DNA from: Richelia sinica FACHB-800
GTDB taxonomy: Bacteria; Cyanobacteriota; Cyanobacteriia; Cyanobacteriales; Nostocaceae
Reading direction: 5' to 3'
Assembly: GCF_014698825.1 (NCBI RefSeq)
Contig: NZ_JACJTT010000007.1
Span: forward strand, 1-64,000
DNA: 64,000 bases
Positions 56,865 to 64,000 of this stretch are shown piece by piece. Numbering within the stretch: the first letter of the stretch is position 1; each line of letters opens with the position of its first letter. A model generated the notes under the pieces. That model saw only the letters and a list, made by a program, of their open reading frames with translations, was not told where the DNA came from and ran no database searches. Made by a program: the position numbers and the translations under genes.

Positions 56865-57473
56865 CTAAAACTGTTTTGTGGCACGGTCTATCAGTGCTAA
56901 CCACAAACGCCGATGTCCACCTGAAGCACTGTAAAATAATAAATCTACAAGCAATTTGAGTGCTAACTTGGTCAGCAAATCTGTAGAGATATGTTCGTCT
57001 TCTTCCATCCGTTCTTGGTAGGTGTTGCAAAAAGCATCAATATAATCTCCCAGTAAAGCAGTTTGATGAGGTTCTCGGTTAGTAGCCGCCATTTGCTCTA
57101 ATAACCCAACAGCACGACGAATTAATTCCTGATGCTGTTTAGCTAAGTAGCAGATAATCAGAACTAGCGATCGCGCTTCTTCTATATCCAGCTTTTTGCG
57201 CCCTCCCTGACCTTTACGCAGCGGGTTTGATTGGCGTAGTCGCCACAAAGCTACGCGGTCTGGTACTTTTGACTCTAAGTTTAAATTGATTGCCGCCGAG
57301 AGCATGGCCTCAGAACCAATGCCTGTGAGTGTTTCTAGGGCCAACAGCACTAAATCTAATTGGGTTTTGATATTTTCCCATTGAATTGAGCTAGGGGCAG
57401 CAATTTGGTTTAAGTCCTCCCATTGGGAGGTTGGAGTGGCGGAATTAGCGACCGAGTGCATAACTTTTAGCAT
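56865..57473 (-). CDS. DUF3038 protein
   Basis: 202 residues, mostly helical and soluble. The stretch QLDLVLLALETLTGIGSEAM and the segment LEQMAATNREPHQTALLGDY match the cyanobacterial DUF3038 family. The chosen start is the first ATG (57473); an alternative ATG at 57461 would remove four residues. It is probably co-transcribed with the DUF4335 gene; the conserved pairing suggests the two products interact, one soluble and one membrane-bound, but nothing is proven. The spacer between them contains GGATTTT-type repeats. Confidence 0.82.
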   Translation of the reverse strand: MLKVMHSVANSATPTSQWEDLNQIAAPSSIQWENIKTQLDLVLLALETLTGIGSEAMLSAAINLNLESKVPDRVALWRLRQSNPLRKGQGGRKKLDIEEARSLVLIICYLAKQHQELIRRAVGLLEQMAATNREPHQTALLGDYIDAFCNTYQERMEEDEHISTDLLTKLALKLLVDLLFYSASGGHRRLWLALIDRATKQF

Positions 57474-58039
57474 AGGTGATCAGGCTGAGAAAGGCGGTTG
57501 CTGTTACCCATTTTGAAACCAGACTCTTAGGCATGAATATAGGTTTCCTATGTTTATTGTTGAATCAGTTGAGTAAACAGCATTGCTTTAAGGGTATTTA
57601 TGTGCAAAAACAGAAAACAAATATCAAGTTGAAAAGTCTGTTGCTGTCTGGCTTTTCGTGCATTGATGTTTTCATTTAACGGACAATTGGTATAAATCAA
57701 AGTCTAGATTTGCAGGCATAAATTTTGTTATCTAAATCAAATTGGCATTAAATTTCAGATATTTAAAAAAGGGCAACTAATTTTAATCCACCAAAATTTG
57801 GATGGGGATATGGGGTGAGAGGTGTTGTGCTGGGACTGGCGATGTTGAATTAACTACCCTGATGCAGAGAATCTGGCAACAGTTTGCCACCAGAATCAAC
57901 ATCTCAATTGACGATGAGACAAAAATTCAACTTATCTTTCATAAATTAGCCACAATCCGTGTAATTGCTAGTGCTTGTGAAATAAATCGTAATTAGCAAT
58001 CAGCAATTTATCCCTATAGATAGAGGATTGATTTTTCCG
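57474..58039. other. Intergenic region
   Basis: 566 AT-rich bases between the start of DUF3038 and the end of mutS2 (both minus strand). It must hold the DUF3038 promoter and the mutS2 terminator. Two short frames (57476-57679 and 57802-57996) have no recognisable features and are not called. No RNA or repeat was recognised. Confidence 0.4.
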
Positions 58040-60433
58040 TTACTGCACATGGGCAATAGTGACTCCACTACCGCCATCTGCTTGTTCTGCACCTTCATAG
58101 TGGCTAATGCGTGGATGCTGTTGCAGGAAGGCGTGAACACCTTGCCGCAATTTACCTGTACCATGACCGTGAATAATCCACAAGGGGCCAGTGGCTTCGG
58201 AAATAGCTTTGTCTAAAATATATTCGGCATCAGCTACCCGTTTTCCGCGCAAATCGACGGTATTTTTGGAGGTACGAATAGCGGGGGCCGGTGTGGGTGG
58301 TGGTGTCACTGGAGTTGGGGCGGCCTTGGGTTTAGCTATGGGTTCTGGTTTTTGCCCGTCTAAAGATTCTACGTCTTGGAGTTTGACGTTCATTTTCATG
58401 ATCCCAAATCGCACCGTTAACTCCCCATCTGCATCGGGTGCAGTTAATACTTCAGCAGTTTGCCCTAATTTAGGAATACGAATGCGATCGCCTACTTTGG
58501 GCATAAACCCTGGTTTGGGTTTGGGTGGTGGTGCTGGTTGATGTTTCTGGGCAATTTGGTTTAAGGCGTTGGTGGCTTGCTGGGCATCTTGGGCTGTGGG
58601 TGTTCCTTGTTGTAAGCGCCGAATGACCTGGGCGATTTCCCCTTTGGCTTGGTTAATTGCTTGTTGGACGGCAATTTCTTGGGAAGCCCGTAAAGCTTGT
58701 TCCCTCTCCTGTAATGCTGCGGCTTTGGTGGAAACTTCTTTATACAGCTTTTCCGCTTGGCGTAATAATTCCTGGGCTTCTGCGGCTTTGGTTTCTTGGC
58801 TGCGGCGTTGGGCTTCTAAACCGGCAATTACCTGGTTGACTTCATCTGTGGCCTCTCCCACTTGGGTTTTAGCTGCTTCTACCACCTCTGGTTTTAAACC
58901 GAGTCGTAGGGCTATAGCTAAGGCGTTAGAGCGTCCAGGAATGCCCCACAACAGACGATAGGTAGGTGAGAGGGTAGTTTCGTTAAATTCGACGGAGGCA
59001 TTCTCAAACCGAGCATCGTCGTATTTTAAAGCCTTGAGTTCACCAAAGTGGGTGGTGGCAATGGTTAATTGGGAATGTTCAGCTAAATACTGGAGTAAAG
59101 CGATCGCTAAGGCACTTCCTTCTGCTGGATCTGTCCCTGCTCCCACTTCATCTAGTAATACTAGGGAGTCAGGTAATTCATCCCTTGTTTGCTCACTAAT
59201 GGCATTTAAAATTCGACTAATGCGACGGATATGACCGGAAAAAGTCGATAAACTTTGTTGTAAAGATTGTTCATCCCCAATATCTGCCAAAATTTGACCA
59301 AACCAAGGCATTTCTACTGGTTCACGGGCAGGAACAAATAAACCCACTTTGGCCATTAAGGCAGCTAATCCCAATGTTTTTAAAGTTACTGTTTTACCTC
59401 CAGTATTAGGGCCAGTAATGGTAACGACCCGAATATGAGGACTAATAAGTAAATCTACAGGCACTACTGAATGGCCTTGTTCATGTTGCTGCTGCCAAAT
59501 TAACAAGGGATGGCGCAACTGCCGCAGGGTAATGATTTCCTGTGCTTCTCGTTGAATAAACCGGGGAGGATTTGCCCCTAACCAGTAACTATATCTAGCT
59601 CTAGCTGTAGCCAAATCCAAAGTGGTGACAATAGCTAATAATCTTTCTAAATCTGGTTTGACGGCTGCTACCTGCTCAGTTAACACCCGACGAATGGCTT
59701 CTTCTTCTACCTGCTCCCTTTTTAAGGCTTGGCGTAATTGATTACCCATGGGCACAATGCTATTGGGTTCAATGTAGAGGGTTGCGCCACTGGTGGATGT
59801 GTCATGAACGATACCAGGAATCGCATCCTTTTGCTGTGCTTTCACGGGGATAACAAAGCGATCGCCCCGTTGGGTAATAATCAGTTCTTGCAGGGCGTTA
59901 GATTTAACCTGGATGATATTTTGCAGTTTTTGAGTAATTTGGCTGCGTAATCGACGCAACTCCTCGCGAATTTCCCCTAATTTCTGACTAGCGCGGTCGG
60001 TAACTTGGGCCCTTTCATCAATACAACGGTGAATTTCCTGCTCTAACTCTGGGTAAGTCCGTAAATCAGCAACTAACTCACTCAGAATTGGCAAATCTTC
60101 TTGGTTGTCGATAGACCGACGTAAATTTCTCGCACCTGATAGAGTAGTAGCGATATTTAACAGTTCTTCCCCAGACAAAATTCCTTGCAGTTCTGCCCGT
60201 TCCAGGGAATCACCAATATCTTGAATGCCCTCAAATGATAGGCCAGGACTCAAGTGACTTTCTAGTTGATAGACTTCCTTCGTTTGAGCTAACAACTGTT
60301 CACTTTCTGCCTGAGTGCTGGGAATTGGTAGGTTACGCGCAACTATCGCCCCTAACTTAGTTGCCGCAAAGGTAGAAAGGTGCTGGCAGAGGCGATGCCA
60401 TTCTAGTAGTTCTAAGGTTTCAGATTGAATCAA
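58040..60433 (-). CDS. mutS2: Endonuclease MutS2
   Basis: 797 residues. MutS core and clamp regions fill the first ~320 residues. The ATPase has Walker A GPNTGGKT (341-348), Walker B (LVLLDEVGAGTDP) and the conserved TTHFGELK. A long coiled coil (about 510-620) follows. The C-terminal Smr nuclease domain has VDLRGKRV and HGHGTGKLRQGV. MutS2 restrains homologous recombination and in some bacteria rescues collided ribosomes; it does not do mismatch repair. There is no mismatch-recognition domain at the N-terminus, as expected. A Lys/Pro-rich linker separates ATPase and Smr parts. Confidence 0.96.
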   Translation of the reverse strand: MIQSETLELLEWHRLCQHLSTFAATKLGAIVARNLPIPSTQAESEQLLAQTKEVYQLESHLSPGLSFEGIQDIGDSLERAELQGILSGEELLNIATTLSGARNLRRSIDNQEDLPILSELVADLRTYPELEQEIHRCIDERAQVTDRASQKLGEIREELRRLRSQITQKLQNIIQVKSNALQELIITQRGDRFVIPVKAQQKDAIPGIVHDTSTSGATLYIEPNSIVPMGNQLRQALKREQVEEEAIRRVLTEQVAAVKPDLERLLAIVTTLDLATARARYSYWLGANPPRFIQREAQEIITLRQLRHPLLIWQQQHEQGHSVVPVDLLISPHIRVVTITGPNTGGKTVTLKTLGLAALMAKVGLFVPAREPVEMPWFGQILADIGDEQSLQQSLSTFSGHIRRISRILNAISEQTRDELPDSLVLLDEVGAGTDPAEGSALAIALLQYLAEHSQLTIATTHFGELKALKYDDARFENASVEFNETTLSPTYRLLWGIPGRSNALAIALRLGLKPEVVEAAKTQVGEATDEVNQVIAGLEAQRRSQETKAAEAQELLRQAEKLYKEVSTKAAALQEREQALRASQEIAVQQAINQAKGEIAQVIRRLQQGTPTAQDAQQATNALNQIAQKHQPAPPPKPKPGFMPKVGDRIRIPKLGQTAEVLTAPDADGELTVRFGIMKMNVKLQDVESLDGQKPEPIAKPKAAPTPVTPPPTPAPAIRTSKNTVDLRGKRVADAEYILDKAISEATGPLWIIHGHGTGKLRQGVHAFLQQHPRISHYEGAEQADGGSGVTIAHVQ

Positions 60434-60895
60434 GGCTTCAACGTCTAATCTGAAAATATCGTAACAATTCTAGCCGCAATCAGACTCAATCTGGCAGGGA
60501 TAAATTTTTCTGGTGTCCTCACCATTTTTGCGTTATTTACTGAGAATTAATTAAAAAATGTATTAAATAGTAAACCAATATTAACGAAATATCACCATTT
60601 GTGCTAATTAAAAATATGATAAACTGTATCTATTAATGCTAAATCTGAAATATTCCTAGATTCAGATTTAATCATAAACTTGACGATTTTCGCAGTGATA
60701 TTCATCTAAAATAAACCCTGATAAAAAGATTTTTGGTAACAAAACACACATAAGCTTTTCCTGCTGTACTGGTTCTGTGTAGTTGAAGGCAGTTCATAGA
60801 CATAGACAAGAAGCAGGAACAAAAGGGTAGTTGAAATCAATGCTATAAAACATTCAAAACTATAAGAAGTGTCAGAAATATTTTGTGAAAGTAGG
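60434..60895. other. Intergenic region with an inverted repeat
   Basis: 462 bases holding promoters for mutS2 (minus) and the sensor kinase (plus). TAAATCTGAA (60640-60649) and TTCAGATTTA (60661-60670) form a perfect 10-bp inverted repeat with an 11-base spacer and no T-run, so it is better read as a possible operator than a terminator. No coding frame with recognisable features. Confidence 0.45.
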
Positions 60896-63895
60896 ATGTT
60901 TACCAATGTTAGTAAGATTAATCATTATCAATCAGTTTTTACGATATTTTTGATTGATGATAATCCTGAAGATAGGGCAACTTATTGTAAATTTTTACAG
61001 AAAGATACATTATACAAATACCGCATTTTGGAGTTTGAAACTGCTACAGAAGCATTAGCTGCTACTCCACAAGAAAGACCAGAGATTATTTTACTGGATT
61101 ATTTGTTGCCAGATAGTGATGGACTAGAACTAATAGAAGAATTTCGCCCATATTTTAGCAACCATCAATCAGCTGTAATTATGCTGACTGGACAAGGAGA
61201 CCAAATCATTGCTGTACGTGCGATGAAAAGCGGTATCCAAGATTATTTAGTGAAAGGGGAATTGACTGCTTCTATTTTGCAACACACCATTCATCAAGCA
61301 GTAGAAAAGATACATTTAGCTAGACAGCTAGAACAAAGTCGAGAACAGCAACAAATTATCGCAGCGATCGCTCTACGGATTCGTCAATCCCTACAACTCA
61401 AGGAAATTTTACAAGTTACTGCCACAGAAGTCCGCCAATTTCTCAAAACAGATAGAGTAGTTGTCTATCAATTTCAGCCAGATATGAGCGGTAAGATTGT
61501 GGCTGAATCGGTGCTACCTGGATGGAGTACATCTATAGATGTGCAAATTCAAGATACTTGTTTTCAAGAACGAGTGAAAATCAACCACGACTATCGTCAC
61601 GGCAAAAAACGAGCCATAGATAATATTTATCAAGCAGGTTTAACCGATTGTCATATCCATCTGCTGGAACAATTTGAAGTCAAAGCCAATTTGGTTGTAC
61701 CAATTCTAGTCAACCACGAATTATGGGGATTATTAATAGCTCATCAATGTTCTGCACCCCGTCACTGGCAAGATGTAGAACTAGATTTATTAGATCAATT
61801 AGGAGTACAACTAGCGATCGCCATTCAACAAGCAAGTGCCTATGAACAACTGCAAGCAGAATTAGTAGAACGGCAAAAAATTGAGGAAACTCTCCGAGAA
61901 AGTGAAGAGAGATTTCGTAGTACCTTTGAACAGGCCGCAGTGGGGATTGCTCATGTATCCTTGGATGGATATTTCCTCAGGCTTAATCAACGCTTCTGTG
62001 ACATCGCTGGCTATACTCAATCGGAACTGATGAATTTAACCTTTCAGGATATTACCCATCCTGAGGATTTGTTAGATGATTTAGAGCAAGCTAATATCCT
62101 GCTGAGAGGGGAAATAGACACCTATGCACTAGAAAAACGTTATATCCGTAAAGACAACTCCATTGTCTGGATTAACTTAACAGTTTCTTTGGTACGCGAT
62201 CGCTTGGGTGCACCCAAATATTTTATTTCCGTCATCGAAGATATCACACTGCGTAAACAAACAGCTAACGCCCTTCAAGCCAGTGAAAATCGGTTTCAGG
62301 CATTTATGAATAATAGTCCTGCTGCTGCCTGGATTACCGACGAAAACGGTCGCATTCTCTATGTCAGTGCAACTTATCTGCGTCTGTTTGATGTGAAAGC
62401 TGAAACCATCGAAGACCTACTAGGAAAAACAGTATTTGATATTTATCCACCGGAAATAGCGCAGCAATTTGTGGATAATATTCGCCAAGTGGCACAAACT
62501 CAGCAAGCCCTAGAAACTATCGAAAAAGCACCAAGAACAGACGGAACTCTAGGGGATTTTCTAGTTTATAAATTCCCCTTACCAGACACCACTGGTCTAG
62601 CAATTGTGGGTGGAGTAGCTGTGGATATTACTGAGCGAATTTTAGCGGAAACAGCACTACAACAACTTAATCAGGAACTAGAAGCTAGAGTGGAAGAGCG
62701 TACAGCAGCTTTAATTCAAAGTGAACGCCGTTATGCCACTTTAGCGGAAACAGTACCAGTGGCTATTTTCCGATTTGATGCGGCTGTCAATTGTGTTTAT
62801 GTCAATAATTACTGGTCTCAATTGACTGGTCGAGAACCACAGACAGCCTTAGGGATGGGATGGGTCAAGACTTTGCACCCAGAAGACAGCGATCGCTTAT
62901 ATAGACAATGGCGAAAATGGACTCAAACCACTCAACCAGGACAATTGTTTTGCAACGAAGGCAGACATTTATTACCAGATGGTAGAGTGTCTTGGTTTTA
63001 TATCCATGCCTTACCGGAAATTGACCTATCAGGCCAAATCATCGGTTATATCGGCACATTAACAGATATTACTGCTCGTAAACAAGCAGAATTCAAATTA
63101 CAACAAACCAATGAGCAATTAGCCCATACTAACTTAGAACTTTCCAGTGCTACTCGCCTTAAAGATGAGTTTTTGGCGAATATGAGTCATGAACTACGCA
63201 CACCTCTCAATGCCATTTTAGGCATGTCTGAGTGTGTTCTGGATAAAGTGTTTGGGCCTATTAATGAACAACAGGCAAAAGCGATCGCTACAATTGAGCG
63301 TAGTGGTAAACATCTACTAGAACTAATTAACGAAATTCTCGATTTATCCAAAATTGAATCCGGCAAACTAGAATTGCAGCTGAATTCCGTTTCCATTAAA
63401 CACCTATGTGAAGCCAGTCTAATTTTCATCAAACAAATAGCCTCACAAAAGCAGCTTCATATCACTACCAATATTCCTGACAATTTACCTAAAATTGAGC
63501 TAGATGAACGACGGATGCGTCAGGTACTCATTAACCTCCTCAACAACGCTGTTAAATTTACTCCCAACAACGGCTCAATTTCACTCAATGTCTCAGTCTT
63601 CACAGACCAGAAGCCCAACAATATTACCTCAGATCAACTATTGTCTTCCCTATCCCTTCCACTCCTGTGTATTTCTGTCATCGACACAGGAATTGGCATT
63701 GCAGAACAGGACATCAATAAATTGTTTCAACCCTTCATGCAAATTGACAGCAAACTCAACCGTCAATATGAAGGAACAGGCTTAGGACTAGCACTAGTGA
63801 AGCGCATTGTCGAAATGCACGGTGGAAAAGTCAGCGTCAACAGCGAACAAGGAAAGGGTAGTTGTTTCACAATTTGGCTTCCTTACCATTCCTAG
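60896..63895 (+). CDS. Cytoplasmic hybrid-type sensor histidine kinase (REC-GAF-PAS-HisKA-HATPase)
   Basis: About 999 residues from ATG 60896; a GTG at 60869 would add nine. A receiver domain comes first (IFLIDDNPED, phospho-Asp in ILLDYLLPDSDG, near residue 68). A GAF domain follows (about 155-315; VVVYQFQPDMSGKIVAESV, a phytochrome-type GAF, with a CHIHLL Cys-His that could hold a bilin). Three PAS domains follow, each ending in an ITxRK-type linker. HisKA has H765 (NMSHELRTPLN), and HATPase has DTGIGI and GTGLGLAL. There are no membrane helices. The GAF resembles bilin-binding domains, so light sensing is possible but unproven. The output partner is elsewhere. Confidence 0.92.
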   Translation: MFTNVSKINHYQSVFTIFLIDDNPEDRATYCKFLQKDTLYKYRILEFETATEALAATPQERPEIILLDYLLPDSDGLELIEEFRPYFSNHQSAVIMLTGQGDQIIAVRAMKSGIQDYLVKGELTASILQHTIHQAVEKIHLARQLEQSREQQQIIAAIALRIRQSLQLKEILQVTATEVRQFLKTDRVVVYQFQPDMSGKIVAESVLPGWSTSIDVQIQDTCFQERVKINHDYRHGKKRAIDNIYQAGLTDCHIHLLEQFEVKANLVVPILVNHELWGLLIAHQCSAPRHWQDVELDLLDQLGVQLAIAIQQASAYEQLQAELVERQKIEETLRESEERFRSTFEQAAVGIAHVSLDGYFLRLNQRFCDIAGYTQSELMNLTFQDITHPEDLLDDLEQANILLRGEIDTYALEKRYIRKDNSIVWINLTVSLVRDRLGAPKYFISVIEDITLRKQTANALQASENRFQAFMNNSPAAAWITDENGRILYVSATYLRLFDVKAETIEDLLGKTVFDIYPPEIAQQFVDNIRQVAQTQQALETIEKAPRTDGTLGDFLVYKFPLPDTTGLAIVGGVAVDITERILAETALQQLNQELEARVEERTAALIQSERRYATLAETVPVAIFRFDAAVNCVYVNNYWSQLTGREPQTALGMGWVKTLHPEDSDRLYRQWRKWTQTTQPGQLFCNEGRHLLPDGRVSWFYIHALPEIDLSGQIIGYIGTLTDITARKQAEFKLQQTNEQLAHTNLELSSATRLKDEFLANMSHELRTPLNAILGMSECVLDKVFGPINEQQAKAIATIERSGKHLLELINEILDLSKIESGKLELQLNSVSIKHLCEASLIFIKQIASQKQLHITTNIPDNLPKIELDERRMRQVLINLLNNAVKFTPNNGSISLNVSVFTDQKPNNITSDQLLSSLSLPLLCISVIDTGIGIAEQDINKLFQPFMQIDSKLNRQYEGTGLGLALVKRIVEMHGGKVSVNSEQGKGSCFTIWLPYHS

Positions 63896-63978
63896 CACTG
63901 CATAAAATTCTTTCCCTAGACCTAAAACAATATAGAAACTCAAGCATCATTAACTGACTCATCACAAGGAGTTAAAAA

Positions 63979-64000
63979 ATGAACACCTTATCACGTATTT
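63979..64000 (+). CDS. Start of a gene cut by the window edge
   Basis: ATG at 63979 with AAGGAG seven bases upstream, a better ribosome binding site than most in the window. Only MNTLSRI is readable, so no product can be named. It lies 83 bases after the sensor kinase stop and may be co-transcribed with it. Confidence 0.5.

Noticed and set aside
57476-57996. Two short frames between DUF3038 and mutS2
   Set aside because: No homology I recognise, weak starts, spacer-like composition.

Overview
The window looks like chromosome from a filamentous, heterocystous-type cyanobacterium (Nostocales: Nostoc, Anabaena or a relative). The evidence is the many copies of the HIP1 octamer GCGATCGC, AT-rich spacers with heptamer tandem repeats and shared dispersed repeats, and a gene set typical of that group. 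The set includes the arginine dihydrolase/ornithine cyclodeaminase AgrE/ArgZ, an NTRC-type thioredoxin reductase, the DUF3318, DUF3038 and DUF4335 proteins, large sensor kinases, Ser/Thr kinases with TPRs, and a pilA gene followed by an OGT-like glycosyltransferase. I cannot name the species. I saw no tRNA, rRNA, CRISPR array, transposase, integrase or phage gene.

Layout. 0-10 kb: a short STAND ATPase, an ABC exporter, a Nif3-like protein, small conserved proteins, a beta-CASP-like metallohydrolase, an unlisted 40-residue membrane microprotein, a GerMN lipoprotein and a rhomboid that has lost its catalytic residues. 10-19 kb: two tail-to-tail Ser/Thr kinases whose catalytic loops deviate in different ways, a membrane GTPase with a DUF697-like tail, and a HAMP-PAS histidine kinase. 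19-28 kb: type 2 IPP isomerase, SppA, the GDYXXLXY/DUF2157 pair, an RNA m5C methyltransferase, DUF3318 and an AlkA-like glycosylase. 27.8-32.3 kb: more accessory in character, with an orphan HEPN-motif protein, a GNAT remnant, agrE/argZ, a Uma2 remnant, a DUF2085 protein and a MITE-like repeat. 32.4-38.4 kb: a 2000-residue RTX-like exoprotein made of two nested repeat arrays. 39-44 kb: a cell wall amidase divergent from pyrG, an internally duplicated small protein and a ROK kinase. 44-55 kb: a surface-modification neighbourhood with TPR-GT61, a methyltransferase, PilA and TPR-GT41 (OGT-like), interrupted on the other strand by a DppC-like permease, a Uma2 protein and NTRC. 55-64 kb: the DUF4335/DUF3038 pair, mutS2, a large REC-GAF-PAS histidine kinase and the first codons of another gene.

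How the genes may work together. The clearest functional unit is pilA plus the OGT-like gene, which fits glycan modification or control of type IV pili, with the methyltransferase and a second TPR-glycosyltransferase nearby as possible partners. The RTX protein, the amidase and the GT61 enzyme all bear on the cell surface. The kinases, the degenerate rhomboid and the two DUF pairs look like regulatory or envelope components of unknown role. Several intergenic regions carry related dispersed repeats, one of them with a second repeat nested inside it.
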